From Janthinobacterium psychrotolerans (GTDB lineage Bacteria; Pseudomonadota; Gammaproteobacteria; Burkholderiales; Burkholderiaceae_D), in contig NZ_LOCQ01000047.1 in assembly GCF_001677885.1 (NCBI RefSeq), forward strand, positions 62,001-126,000: a stretch of DNA of 64,000 bases, read 5' to 3'. Of the stretch, positions 9,237 through 18,607 are shown piece after piece. A model generated the notes under the pieces. That model was not told the origin of the DNA, searched no databases, and saw nothing but the letters and a program-made list of their open reading frames with translations. The translations under genes were made by a program, and so were the position numbers. Within the stretch, counting starts at the first letter, position 1, and every line of letters begins with the position of its first letter.

Positions 9237-10771
9237 AACCGGGTGTCGCGCCAGCGGACCAACCGGCCGAAGACGACTGGTACGAACCGCCCACCAGCGA
9301 GCAGGATGAAACCATCCAGCATTCGCTGTTCGGCGAAATCCTCGACTGGATGCTGGCGCCGCTGCTGCTGCTGTGGCCGATGAGCATCGCCATCACCTAC
9401 CTGGTGGCCAAGGGCATCGCCAACCAGCCTTTCGACCATGCGCTGCGGGACAACGTCACCATGCTGGTGCAGCAGTTCAGGCTGGCCGATGGTGCGCAAG
9501 CGAACGGCGCACTGCCGGCGCGCCCCGGCGGCAACGCGCGCGAGACGCTGCGCGGCGACGATGTCGACGCCGTCTATTACCTGATGCTCGACCAGCAGGG
9601 GCGCTACCTGGCCGGCGACCGCGACCTGCCGCCGCCGCAGGATGCCGACCGCTACCGTAGCGGTGCGGTGCTGTTTCGCAATGACGCCGTGCACGGCACG
9701 CCGGTGCGCGTGGCCTTTTCGTATATCGACACCCCCGACGGCGCCGGCGACGACGATGGCCGCGCGCTGGTGCAGGTGGCCGAAACCCTGGAAAAACGGG
9801 CCCAGCTGGCCAACGAAATCATCAAGGGCGTGATCTTGCCGCAATTCATTATCCTGCCCGTCATCCTGGCGCTGGTGTGGTTTGCGCTGTCGCGCGGCCT
9901 GTCGCCGCTGGCGCAGCTGCAGGAGCGCATACGGGCGCGTCCGCCCGACGATCTGTCGCCGATCGATACGGACCAGGTGCCCGAGGAAATCACGCCGCTG
10001 GTCGGCTCGCTCAACGACATGCTGTCGCGGCTGTCCTTGTCGATCGAGATGCAAAAGCGCTTTATCGCCGACGCCGCCCACCAGATGAAAACGCCGCTGG
10101 CCGGCATGCGCATGCAGTCCGAACTGGCCCTGCGCCAGACCGACCAGGACGAGATCCACCGCTCGCTGCTGCAGCTGGCGAAAAGCTCGGAAGCGGCGAC
10201 GCGGCTGGTCAACCAGCTGCTGGCCCTGGCGCGCGCGGAAAACCAGCCGCAGGCGGGCACGGCGTTCGTGCCGCTGGAACTGAGCGAACTGGCGCGCGCC
10301 GTGGTGCACGACTGGGTGCAGGCCTCGTTTGCGCAGCGCATCGATCTCGGCTTCGAACAGGCGACCGAGCCGGTGATGATTTCAGGCAATCCGATGATGC
10401 TGCGCGAACTGCTGGGCAACCTGATCGACAATGCGCTGCGCTATACACCGCTGGGCGGCAGCGTGACGGTGCGCGTGCGCGGCACGCCGGAACAGGCCAT
10501 CCTGGAAGTCGAGGATACCGGCCCCGGCATTCCCCAGGCCGAGCGCGTCCACGTGTTCGAACGCTTTTATCGCATTCTTGGCAGCAATGTCGATGGCAGC
10601 GGCCTGGGCCTGGCCATCGTGCGCGAAATTGCCCAGCAACATGGCGCCGAGGTCGACATCTTTCACAATCCGCGCGCGCACACGCCCAAGTTGCCAGGCA
10701 CCCTGCTGCGCCTGACGTTCGCCCTGCTGCCGCCGCCGCCCACGCTCGAGGACGAGATCAGCTATGGATAA
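9233..10771 (+). CDS. TctE-like sensor histidine kinase
   Basis: The product is 512 residues from the GTG at 9233, chosen because it overlaps the regulator stop by 4 bp (GTGA) and starts just before recognisable sequence. Two membrane segments (near residues 43-62 and 200-225) flank a periplasmic 2CSK-type sensor region. Next come a HAMP-like linker, the H box RFIADAAHQMKTPL with phospho-acceptor His283, the N box LLGNLIDNALRYTP, G1 VEDTGPGIP and G2 GSGLGLAIV. It phosphorylates the upstream regulator. The signal is unknown. The 3' end overlaps the small symporter subunit gene by 8 bp. Confidence 0.92.
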   Translation: MKPGVAPADQPAEDDWYEPPTSEQDETIQHSLFGEILDWMLAPLLLLWPMSIAITYLVAKGIANQPFDHALRDNVTMLVQQFRLADGAQANGALPARPGGNARETLRGDDVDAVYYLMLDQQGRYLAGDRDLPPPQDADRYRSGAVLFRNDAVHGTPVRVAFSYIDTPDGAGDDDGRALVQVAETLEKRAQLANEIIKGVILPQFIILPVILALVWFALSRGLSPLAQLQERIRARPPDDLSPIDTDQVPEEITPLVGSLNDMLSRLSLSIEMQKRFIADAAHQMKTPLAGMRMQSELALRQTDQDEIHRSLLQLAKSSEAATRLVNQLLALARAENQPQAGTAFVPLELSELARAVVHDWVQASFAQRIDLGFEQATEPVMISGNPMMLRELLGNLIDNALRYTPLGGSVTVRVRGTPEQAILEVEDTGPGIPQAERVHVFERFYRILGSNVDGSGLGLAIVREIAQQHGAEVDIFHNPRAHTPKLPGTLLRLTFALLPPPPTLEDEISYG

Positions 10772-11066
10772 GACCCGGCCGGCGAGCCCCCCAAGCCCCG
10801 CCCTGCTGGCGCGCCGCGCCGCGCACTGGAAGGCCACCCAGCGACTGACAGCGGCGCTGCTGCTGGTATGGCTGCTGACGGGCTTTTTGACCGTGTTTTA
10901 TGCACGCGAACTGCTGCATCTGCAGCTGTTCGGCTGGCCGCTGCCGTTCTATATGGCGGCCCAGGGCGCCTCGCTGGTCTACCTGGCCATCCTCGGCTGC
11001 TATGCCTGGCGCATGCGCCGGCTCGACCAGCAATGCCAGCAGTGCAAGGCGGAGGAATTGCCATGA
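10764..11066 (+). CDS. Sodium:solute symporter small subunit (DUF4212)
   Basis: The 100-residue protein has two transmembrane helices (near 27-47 and 58-82), with the family signature of a cytoplasmic AHWKATQRLTAALLLVWLL lead-in and the inter-helix LFGWPLPFYMAAQG. This is the DUF4212/small-subunit partner of VC_2705-type symporters. Its start overlaps the kinase stop by 8 bp and its stop overlaps the large-subunit ATG (ATGA), so translation is probably coupled. Confidence 0.92.
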   Translation: MDKTRPASPPSPALLARRAAHWKATQRLTAALLLVWLLTGFLTVFYARELLHLQLFGWPLPFYMAAQGASLVYLAILGCYAWRMRRLDQQCQQCKAEELP

Positions 11067-13111
11067 GCGCGCCGCGCACCTTGTTCCAGCGCCTGGCGCG
11101 CTATTATTTGCTGTTTTCGGCCGGCTTTGCCGCCTTTTTGCTGGCCCTGACCATGCTGGAACAGGAGGGCATGTCGCGCGTCTGGATCGGCTATCTGTTC
11201 ATGTTCGCCACCATCACCCTGTACGCCACCATCGGCGTACTCAGCCGCACCTCGAACGTCACCGAATACTATGTAGCCGGGCGGCGCGTGCCGGCCCTGT
11301 TCAACGGCATGGCCACCGCCGCCGACTGGATCTCGGCGGCCAGTTTCATCAGCCTGGCCGGCGGGCTGTACCTGAACGGCTTCGACGGCCTGGCCTTCAT
11401 CATGGGCTGGACCGGCGGCTATTGCCTGGTGTCGCTGCTGATCGCGCCCTACCTGCGCAAGTTCGGCCAGTACACGATTCCCGATTTCCTGGCGGCGCGC
11501 TATGGCGGCGGACGTGAAGGCCGCGGCGCGCCGGTGCGCGTGCTGGCCGTGGCCGCCACCATCGTGGTGTCGTTCACGTATGTGGTGGCGCAGATCTACG
11601 CGGTCGGCCTGATCGCCTCGCGCTTCACGGGCGTCGATTTTTCGGTCGGCATCTTCCTCGGCCTGGCCAGCATCCTGGTCTGCTCTTTCCTGGGCGGCAT
11701 GCGCGCCATTACCTGGACGCAAGTGGCGCAGTACATCATCATCGTCGTCGCCTTTTTGATCCCCGCCATGTGGCTGTCGGTCAAGCACGCCGACAACCCC
11801 GTGCCACAGATCGCCTACGGCAAGGTCCTGACGCAACTGAGCGCACGCGAACAGGTGCTGGACCAGGACCCGAAGGAGCAGGAAGTGCGCGACATCTACG
11901 CCCAGCGCGCGCACAACTACCAGGCCGACCTGGACGGCCTGCCCGCCTCGTGGGACGCGGGACGGCTGGCGGCCCAGCGCCAGCTCGATATCCTGCGCAA
12001 GCGCAACGCTTCGCTGTTCGATATCCGCAGCGCCGAGCGCGCCCTGATCGCCTATCCGAAAAGCCCGGAAGAGGCGCGCAGCCTGTGGCAGACGGCGCTG
12101 GCGCTCAATTTGAAGCGGGCCGAGCCGATCACGCCGCATGCCCAGCCGTTTCCCGCGCCCGACCGCGCCCAGTCCGATATCAAGCGCAACAATTTCCTGG
12201 CGCTCGTCTTCTGCATGATGCTGGGCACGGCCGCGCTGCCGCATATCCTGATGCGCTCGTACACCACGCCGTCGGTGCACGAAACCCGGGTCTCGGTATT
12301 CTGGACCCTGTTTTTTATTTTGCTCATTTACCTGACGATACCGGCGCTGGCGGTGCTGGTCAAATACGATATCTATTCGGCCCTGGTCGGCACCCAGTAT
12401 GCGCACCTGCCGACCTGGGTCTCGTACTGGGCCAATGTCGACAAGCTCAGCCCCCTGATCAGCATCGTCGACGTCAACCGCGACGGCGTGGTGCAACTGG
12501 CCGAAATCGCCATCGACGCCGACGTGCTGGTGCTGGCCACGCCCGAGATCGCCGGTCTGCCCTACGTGATCTCGGGCCTGGTGGCGGCCGGCGGCCTGGC
12601 CGCCGCGCTGTCGACGGCGGACGGCTTGCTGCTGGCCATTTCCAACGGCCTGTCGCACGACATCTATTACAAGGTGGTCGACCCGACGGCCTCGACGCAA
12701 AAGCGCGTGACGATTTCAAAATTGCTGCTGCTGGCGGTGGCCTTTATCGCCGCCTATGCGGCCTCGCAGAAGCCGGCCGATATTCTATCCCTGGTCGGCA
12801 TCGCCTTTTCGCTGGCCGCCTCGAGCCTGTTCCCGGCGCTGGTGCTGGGGGTGTTCTGGAAACGCGCCAACCACCATGGCGCCGTGGCCGGCATGCTGGC
12901 CGGCTTTGGCGTGTGCCTGTACTACATGCTGCAGACCAGCCCCATGCTCGGTGGCGGCCCGGCCGGCCAGTGGTTCCATATCGCGCCGATCGCCGCCGGC
13001 ATTTTCGGCATGCCGGCCGGCCTGGCCACCGCCGTGCTGGTCAGCCTGCTGACACCGGTGCCGGGCCGGCGCAGCACGGGGCTGGTCGACCATATCCGCG
13101 CGCCGGAATAG
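11063..13111 (+). CDS. Sodium:solute symporter large subunit, VC_2705 subfamily
   Basis: The 682-residue inner-membrane symporter belongs to the SSS family. The ATG at 11063 overlaps the small-subunit stop. Family sequences include VTEYYVAGRRVPALFNGMATAADWISAASFISLAG and the late ATPEIAGLPYVISGLVAAGGLAAALSTADGLLL. About 130 hydrophilic, helix-rich residues (about 240-370) interrupt the membrane core. Residues 470-481 form an exact EF-hand-like loop (D-x-N-x-D-G-x5-E). The paired regulator and kinase suggest a C4/C2 organic acid substrate; this is inference. Distinguished from ActP by the insert and small partner. Confidence 0.9.
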   Translation: MSAPRTLFQRLARYYLLFSAGFAAFLLALTMLEQEGMSRVWIGYLFMFATITLYATIGVLSRTSNVTEYYVAGRRVPALFNGMATAADWISAASFISLAGGLYLNGFDGLAFIMGWTGGYCLVSLLIAPYLRKFGQYTIPDFLAARYGGGREGRGAPVRVLAVAATIVVSFTYVVAQIYAVGLIASRFTGVDFSVGIFLGLASILVCSFLGGMRAITWTQVAQYIIIVVAFLIPAMWLSVKHADNPVPQIAYGKVLTQLSAREQVLDQDPKEQEVRDIYAQRAHNYQADLDGLPASWDAGRLAAQRQLDILRKRNASLFDIRSAERALIAYPKSPEEARSLWQTALALNLKRAEPITPHAQPFPAPDRAQSDIKRNNFLALVFCMMLGTAALPHILMRSYTTPSVHETRVSVFWTLFFILLIYLTIPALAVLVKYDIYSALVGTQYAHLPTWVSYWANVDKLSPLISIVDVNRDGVVQLAEIAIDADVLVLATPEIAGLPYVISGLVAAGGLAAALSTADGLLLAISNGLSHDIYYKVVDPTASTQKRVTISKLLLLAVAFIAAYAASQKPADILSLVGIAFSLAASSLFPALVLGVFWKRANHHGAVAGMLAGFGVCLYYMLQTSPMLGGGPAGQWFHIAPIAAGIFGMPAGLATAVLVSLLTPVPGRRSTGLVDHIRAPE

Positions 13112-13139
13112 GACGGCACAAGTTGCAGTGGAATTATAT

Positions 13140-13154
13140 TTATCTTAATGATAA
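13140..13154. promoter_or_regulatory. AT-rich dyad before the S9 peptidase gene
   Basis: TTATC-TTAAT-GATAA forms an inverted repeat in an AT-rich stretch (13129-13180) that contrasts with the GC-rich surroundings, 34 bp before the start codon. It could be a regulator site or simply the promoter. Similarity to a Fur box is partial only. Confidence 0.3.
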
Positions 13155-13187
13155 TATATTTCTTTCTGTTAATTTTAAAAAGGCAAT

Positions 13188-15218
13188 ATGTCGATCCAGC
13201 ACGCATGCGTGACGTTCTTTGCCAGCCTGTGCCTGCTTGCCATGGCGCCGGCAGCCGGGGCAAGCGGGCAAGGCAGTGGCGCCCATCCACCGCCGATCGC
13301 CGACTTCTTTGCCAACCCCGAGTTCAGCGAAGTGCAGCTATCGCCCGATGCGCGCCACCTGGCCGTGCTGGTGCTGGGACCGAACGGACGCAAGCGCCTG
13401 GCGGTGGTCAATCTGCTCGATCACGGCATCAAGGTGGTGGCGCAGTTCGATGACGTTGACGTGGGCGAAGTGGAATGGGTCAATCCCGAGCGCCTGGTGC
13501 TCACCACGCGCGACTACCAGACGGCGCCCGGCGAGCAGCGCTATGCGCCCGGCCTGTACGCCGTCAACCGCGACGGCGGCGATTTTCGCCAGCTGGCCGA
13601 GCGCGGTTTCGCGCCCAACTTGTCGACCTCGGTCTACAAGCCGCTGCCCTGGCATACCTGGCTGACCGGCCAGCGCGGCGCGCAGGATTCCAATGTGATT
13701 TATGTGCGCAGCACCGTCTACACGGCCACCCGCGAAGTCGACTACACGGCCCTGCTGCGCCTGGACACCGTCACCGGCCGCAGCACGGCCGTGGCGCCGC
13801 CGGGCAAGGTGCGGCGCTGGCTGCTGGACCAGGATGGCGAGCCGCGCATCGCCGTCACCAGGGTGCGCAATGTCGAGACCATCCTGTACCGCGATCCGGC
13901 CAGCGGCGCCTGGCGCCAGCTGGCGCAATTCGACGCCTATCTGAAGGGGAAGGACGCGTTCACGCCGCTCGCCTTCGGCCCCGACGGCACCCTGTATGTC
14001 AGCGCCCGCATCGGTAGCGACACGCTCAATCTGTACGCCTGGGACCTGGCCGCCAACCGCATCGATGCAACGCCCGTGATGGCGCTGCCCGGCTATGATT
14101 TCAGCGGCAGCCTGATCGTCGGCAAGGGCAAGCTGCTGGGCCTGCGCTACCTGGCCGAGCGGCGCGGCACGCGCTGGTTCGACCAGGCCATGGCCGCCAC
14201 CCAGGCCGGCATCGATGCGGCGCTGCCGCAGACCGTCAACCTGATCTCGACGGCGCCGAAGGCGGCCACGCCGTTCATGGTGGTGGCCTCGTATGCCGAC
14301 GTGCAGCCGGTCACTTTTTCCCTGCTCAACAGCGAAACCGGGCAGTTGACCGCCATCGGCGCCTCCATGCCGCACATCCAGGCGGCGCAGATGAGCAAGC
14401 AAAAGCTGGTGCATTACCCGGCGCGCGACGGTTTGCCTATCCCGGCCTGGCTGACGGTGCCCGTCAGCAGCGGCGGCAAAAACCTGCCGCTGGTGGTGAT
14501 GGTGCATGGCGGCCCATATGTGCGCGGCGCGTCCTGGCAGTGGGACAGCGAAGTGCAGTTCCTGGCCTCGCGCGGCTACGCCGTGCTGGAACCGGAATTT
14601 CGCGGCAGCACCGGTTTCGGCAGCAAGCATTTTCATGCGGGCTGGAAGCAATGGGGCCTGAAAATGCAGGACGATATCGCCGATGGCGCGCGCTGGGCGA
14701 TTGCCCAGGGTGTGGCGGACAGCGAGCGCATCTGCATCGCCGGCGGCAGCTATGGCGGCTATGCGGCCCTGATGGGGCTGGTCAACGATACGCACCTGTA
14801 CCGCTGCGGCATCGACCTGGTCGGCGTCACCGATATCGGCCTGCTCTATACCGGCCACTGGAGCTTTGCCTCGGACATGAGCGGCGACTGGAAACAGTAC
14901 GGCATGCCCGAGCTGATCGGCGACCCGGTCCGGGACGCGGCCCAGTTCAAGGCCACCTCACCGATCGCCCAGGCCGCGCGCATCACCCAGCCGCTGCTGC
15001 TGGCCTATGGCGCGCTCGACAAGCGCGTGCCGCTGTATCACGGCAAGCAGTTTTACGCGGCCGTGAAGCAGCATAACCCGCAGGTCGAATGGGTGGTCTA
15101 CGAGGAAGAAGGCCACGGCTGGTCGCTGCCGAAAAACCGCATCGATTTCTGGTCGCGGGCCGAGCGCTTCCTCGAGCGCCATATCGGAAAACCCGGCGCG
15201 GCGGCGAAAAAGGAGTAG
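13188..15218 (+). CDS. Exported S9 family prolyl oligopeptidase-like peptidase
   Basis: The 676-residue protein begins with a signal peptide (MSIQHACVTFFASLCLLAMAPAAGASG), so it is probably periplasmic. An N-terminal seven-bladed beta-propeller of about 390 residues precedes the alpha/beta-hydrolase domain. The catalytic triad can be placed at Ser521 (GGSYGGYAAL), Asp611 (YGALDKRVPL) and His643 (EEGHGW), with the oxyanion segment VVMVHGGPYVRG. This architecture matches acylaminoacyl/dipeptidyl peptidases of family S9. It would cleave short peptides. It stands alone, 33 bp upstream of the phosphofructokinase gene. Confidence 0.9.
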   Translation: MSIQHACVTFFASLCLLAMAPAAGASGQGSGAHPPPIADFFANPEFSEVQLSPDARHLAVLVLGPNGRKRLAVVNLLDHGIKVVAQFDDVDVGEVEWVNPERLVLTTRDYQTAPGEQRYAPGLYAVNRDGGDFRQLAERGFAPNLSTSVYKPLPWHTWLTGQRGAQDSNVIYVRSTVYTATREVDYTALLRLDTVTGRSTAVAPPGKVRRWLLDQDGEPRIAVTRVRNVETILYRDPASGAWRQLAQFDAYLKGKDAFTPLAFGPDGTLYVSARIGSDTLNLYAWDLAANRIDATPVMALPGYDFSGSLIVGKGKLLGLRYLAERRGTRWFDQAMAATQAGIDAALPQTVNLISTAPKAATPFMVVASYADVQPVTFSLLNSETGQLTAIGASMPHIQAAQMSKQKLVHYPARDGLPIPAWLTVPVSSGGKNLPLVVMVHGGPYVRGASWQWDSEVQFLASRGYAVLEPEFRGSTGFGSKHFHAGWKQWGLKMQDDIADGARWAIAQGVADSERICIAGGSYGGYAALMGLVNDTHLYRCGIDLVGVTDIGLLYTGHWSFASDMSGDWKQYGMPELIGDPVRDAAQFKATSPIAQAARITQPLLLAYGALDKRVPLYHGKQFYAAVKQHNPQVEWVVYEEEGHGWSLPKNRIDFWSRAERFLERHIGKPGAAAKKE

Positions 15219-15251
15219 GCTGGAGGGCCGTGTTCCCTGCCAGGAGATTCT

Positions 15252-16466
15252 ATGCCATCCGGAAAAATTCTTGTTGCGCAAGGTGGTGGCCCCACCGCCG
15301 TCATCAACCAGTCGCTGGTGGGCGTGGTGCTCGAATCGCGGCGCTTCCAGCACGTCACGCGCGTCTACGGCGCGCTGCATGGCGTGCGCGGCATCATCAA
15401 TGAAGACTTTATCGACCTGACGCAGGAAACCAGCCACAACCTCGAACTGGTGGCCGCCACGCCCTCGTCGGCGCTCGGCTCCACCCGCGACAAGCCCGAT
15501 ATCGCCTATTGCCAGAAAATTTTCGAGGTGCTGCGCGCGCACGAGATCGAACACTTCTTTTATATCGGCGGCAACGATTCGTCCGACACGGTGCGCATCG
15601 TCAGCGAGGAAGCGCACAAGGCCGGCTACCCGCTGCGCTGCATCCATATCCCGAAAACCATCGACAACGACCTGGTCGGCAGCGACCATACACCGGGCTT
15701 TCCGTCGGCCGCGCGCTTTGTCGCGCAGGCGTTTGCCGGCGCCAATCTCGACAATGCCGCCCTGCCCGGCGTCTACGTGGGCGTCGTCATGGGCCGCCAT
15801 GCGGGCTTTCTGACGGCCGCCGCGGCGCTGGGGAAAAAATTTCCCGACGACGGGCCGCACCTGATTTACGTGCCGGAACGCACGTTTGTACTGGAACAGT
15901 TTCTGGCCGACGTCAAAGCCGTTTATGAGCAACATGGCCGCTGCGTGATCGCCGTCTCCGAAGGCATCCACGACGCCTCGGGCGAGCCGATCGCCAGCCT
16001 GCTGGCCAAGGAGGTGGAACGCGATGACCACGGCAATGTGCAGTTGTCGGGCACCGGCGCCCTGGCCGACCTGCTGTGCGGCGAGATCAAGGCCAAGCTC
16101 GGCATCAAGCGCGTGCGCGGCGACACCTTCGGCTACCTGCAGCGCTCGTTCATCGGCTGCGTGTCCGACGTCGACCAGCGCGAAGCGCGCGAGGTGGGCG
16201 AAAAAGCCGTGCAATACGCCATGTGGGGCGACCGCGACGGCTCGGTCGCCATCAAGCGCACCGGTTATTACTCGGTCGACTACGAGCTGCTGCCGTTGAC
16301 GGACGTGGCCGGCAAGACGCGCACCATGGACGACGCCTTTATCAGCGACAGCGGCACCGATGTGACGGACGCCTTCCGCCTGTATCTGCGTCCGCTGCTG
16401 GGCTCGAAAATGCCCGATGCGTTCCGGCTGCGCTGCGCCAGGGTAGCGAAAATCCTCAAGCCGTAA
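15252..16466 (+). CDS. pfp: Pyrophosphate-type 6-phosphofructokinase
   Basis: This enzyme phosphorylates fructose 6-phosphate, probably with pyrophosphate, which makes the step reversible. The 404 residues are a group II length. Phosphate-donor selectivity is read from G106-G107-N108-D109 (the Asp replaces the Gly of ATP enzymes) and from Lys135 in PKTIDND (PGTIDND in ATP enzymes). MGRHAGFLTAAAA and PERTFVLEQFL are further family motifs. The first Asp of the usual GGDD is Asn108. It ends in a bidirectional terminator facing purM. Confidence 0.9.
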   Translation: MPSGKILVAQGGGPTAVINQSLVGVVLESRRFQHVTRVYGALHGVRGIINEDFIDLTQETSHNLELVAATPSSALGSTRDKPDIAYCQKIFEVLRAHEIEHFFYIGGNDSSDTVRIVSEEAHKAGYPLRCIHIPKTIDNDLVGSDHTPGFPSAARFVAQAFAGANLDNAALPGVYVGVVMGRHAGFLTAAAALGKKFPDDGPHLIYVPERTFVLEQFLADVKAVYEQHGRCVIAVSEGIHDASGEPIASLLAKEVERDDHGNVQLSGTGALADLLCGEIKAKLGIKRVRGDTFGYLQRSFIGCVSDVDQREAREVGEKAVQYAMWGDRDGSVAIKRTGYYSVDYELLPLTDVAGKTRTMDDAFISDSGTDVTDAFRLYLRPLLGSKMPDAFRLRCARVAKILKP

Positions 16467-16480
16467 ATGAAGCGGGCGTA

Positions 16481-16520
16481 AAAAAAGCAGGCGCTTGTAA
16501 AGGACAAGCCCTGCTTTTTT
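16481..16520. terminator. Bidirectional terminator between pfp and purM
   Basis: AAAAAAGCAGG-C-GCTTGT / ACAAGC-CCTGCTTTTTT folds into a stem of 17 bp with one bulge, with T-runs on both strands. It lies between convergent pfp and purM. Confidence 0.9.
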
Positions 16521-16536
16521 CGTAACGCGGTAAAAC

Positions 16537-17580
16537 TCAGATCACGATGGTCTGATGCTCATCGCCGTTACGGGCGCGGATTTTACCGATGGTGTAGACG
16601 ATTTCGCCCGCTTCTTCCAGTTGCGCGATGGCGGCGGCGGCGTTTTCTTTCGACACGATCACCGTCATGCCGATGCCGCAGTTGAACACGCGGTGCATTT
16701 CGGCGTCGGCCACGCCGCCGTGCTGCTGCAGCCAGGTAAACAGCGGTGGCATGGTCCACGCTTTCGAATCGAGCTCGGCGACCAGGCCAGGCTGCAGCAC
16801 GCGTGGAATATTCTCCACCAGGCCGCCGCCGGTGATGTGCACCATGCCTTTGACTTCCATCGAGGCCATCAGCGCCAGCAGCGGCTTGACGTAGATGCGC
16901 GTCGGCTGCATCAGCACGTCGGCCAGTTTGCGGCCGTGGAAGTCGCCTTCCAGGTCCGGTTTAGCCACTTCGATGATCTTGCGCACCAGCGAGTAACCGT
17001 TCGAGTGCACGCCCGACGAGGCCAGGCCCAGCACCACGTCGCCCGGGGCGATTTTGGTGCCGTCGATGATGTTGGCTTTTTCCACGGCGCCGACGGCAAA
17101 ACCTGCCAGGTCGTATTCGCCGGCCGGGTACATGCTCGGCATTTCCGCCGTTTCGCCGCCGATCAGCGCGCAGCCAGCTTGTTCGCAACCCTGGGCGATA
17201 CCCTTGATGACGTCGGTGGCAATCGCCACGTCAAGCTTGCCGCAGGCAAAATAGTCGAGGAAGAACAGCGGCTCGGCGCCTTGCACCAGGATATCGTTGA
17301 CGCTCATGGCGACCAGGTCGATGCCGACCGTGTCGTGGCGGTTCAGTTCGAACGCCAGGCGCAATTTGGTGCCCACGCCGTCGGTGCCCGAGACCAGCAC
17401 CGGTTCCTTGTACTTCTTGCTGATTTCAAACATGGCGCCAAAACCGCCCAGGCCGCCCATCACGCCTTCGCGCATGGTGCGCTTGGCGTAAGGCTTGATT
17501 GCTTCGACTAAAGCGTCGCCTGCGTCGATATCGACGCCAGCGTCACGGTAGGAAAGGGAAACATTAGAAGTCTGGTTCAT
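16537..17580 (-). CDS. purM: Phosphoribosylformylglycinamidine cyclo-ligase
   Basis: AIR synthetase closes the imidazole ring in de novo purine synthesis using ATP. The 347 residues from [19 protein letters not shown] match E. coli PurM in length. Motifs include [63 protein letters not shown] and [15 protein letters not shown]. The frame is open 43 codons upstream but those residues are not family-like, so the ATG at 17580 is used. It diverges from hda across a 358-bp gap. Confidence 0.98.
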   Translation of the reverse strand: MNQTSNVSLSYRDAGVDIDAGDALVEAIKPYAKRTMREGVMGGLGGFGAMFEISKKYKEPVLVSGTDGVGTKLRLAFELNRHDTVGIDLVAMSVNDILVQGAEPLFFLDYFACGKLDVAIATDVIKGIAQGCEQAGCALIGGETAEMPSMYPAGEYDLAGFAVGAVEKANIIDGTKIAPGDVVLGLASSGVHSNGYSLVRKIIEVAKPDLEGDFHGRKLADVLMQPTRIYVKPLLALMASMEVKGMVHITGGGLVENIPRVLQPGLVAELDSKAWTMPPLFTWLQQHGGVADAEMHRVFNCGIGMTVIVSKENAAAAIAQLEEAGEIVYTIGKIRARNGDEHQTIVI

Positions 17581-17938
17581 GGTGTGGTGGCAGCGGAGGC
17601 GGTAAAATAGAAGGCGGAATACAAGGCGGATCACCATCAGCACGCCTGCACGGCAAGGGTTGCAACCCTTGTGCGAGCGGCGCGCCAGCCGGTCGATTCG
17701 GTCGATCAAGCCGCTATTTTATCAAACTGCCCCCCGAGTTTGTAATTAACTGCCTTTTTTTAACGCAAAATCGGAAACTTCACTGCCGTCGCTGCTACGG
17801 ATGGCCGCTTTCACGCATGTAAGACGCCACTAGCGGTCCGGCAGCTTCTATAATGCTTGAATATAATTATCCATCATGCCAATCCAATAACAGCGACGAC
17901 GCATACGCAGTAATGAAAAACAGGACAAGGCGTACGCC
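17581..17938. other. Divergent intergenic region between purM and hda
   Basis: 358 bp without a supported gene. The only clear element is TATAAT at 17849-17854, a possible -10 for hda with no good -35. In many relatives an AI-2E-family permease gene lies between purM and hda; no trace of it is seen here. No purine-repressor-type palindrome was recognised. Confidence 0.5.
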
Positions 17939-18607
17939 ATGAAACAACTGGTGCTCGATCTCGGCACAGACCAGGCGCACAGCCTCGATACCTTCGAGGT
18001 GGGACAGAATGCCGAAGTGGCGCAGCTGATGCGCCAGTTCGCCGCGCGCACCTCGCGCGAGCATTTTGCCTACCTGTGGGGCGAGCTGGCCGCCGGCAAG
18101 AGCCATCTGCTCAAGGCCCTGGCCAGCACCGAGCGCGCGCGCTATATTTCGCCGTTCTCGATCGAGTCCGAATTCGCCTATTCCCCCGAGGTCGACCTGT
18201 ATCTGCTCGACGACTGCGAAAAACTCTCGCCGCTGGCGCAGATCGACGCCTTTGCCCTGTTCAATGAAATCCGCGCCAACCGGGCCTATATGGTGTGCAG
18301 CGGCGCCGTGCCGCCGGCCGTGCTGCCGGTGCGCGAAGACTTGCGCACGCGCATGGGGTGGGGCCTGATCTACCAGATCCACGGCCTGACCGACGATGAA
18401 AAAATTGCCGCCCTGACACAAGCGGCCACCACCCGCGGCTTGACCTTGTCGCCCGGCGTGTTACCCTATCTGCTGTCCCATTTCCGGCGCGACATGCGTT
18501 CGCTGTCGACGATGCTGGACTCACTCGACCTCTACTCCCTTGAAACCCAACGCCCGATCACCTTGCCCTTGTTGCGCGAGTTGTTGCAGGCGGAAGCGAA
18601 AGAATGA
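17939..18607 (+). CDS. hda: DnaA regulatory inactivator Hda
   Basis: Hda promotes hydrolysis of ATP bound to DnaA when complexed with the sliding clamp, preventing over-initiation. The 222-residue protein starts MKQLVLDLG, in which QLVLDL resembles the QL[SP]LPL clamp-binding motif. The AAA+ core carries a Walker A-like LWGELAAGKSHLLKAL, a sensor-like LYLLDDCEKLSPLAQIDAFALFNEIR and a Box VII-like RTRMGWGLIYQI. Its stop overlaps the HAD gene start (ATGA), so the two are co-translated. Confidence 0.93.
   Translation: MKQLVLDLGTDQAHSLDTFEVGQNAEVAQLMRQFAARTSREHFAYLWGELAAGKSHLLKALASTERARYISPFSIESEFAYSPEVDLYLLDDCEKLSPLAQIDAFALFNEIRANRAYMVCSGAVPPAVLPVREDLRTRMGWGLIYQIHGLTDDEKIAALTQAATTRGLTLSPGVLPYLLSHFRRDMRSLSTMLDSLDLYSLETQRPITLPLLRELLQAEAKE

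Noticed and set aside
13140-13154. Fur box
   Set aside because: Agreement with GATAATGATAATCATTATC is partial; only one half fits.
17581-17938. A missing AI-2E-type permease gene or remnant between purM and hda
   Set aside because: No homology could be seen in the gap; the expectation is only from memory of related gene orders.
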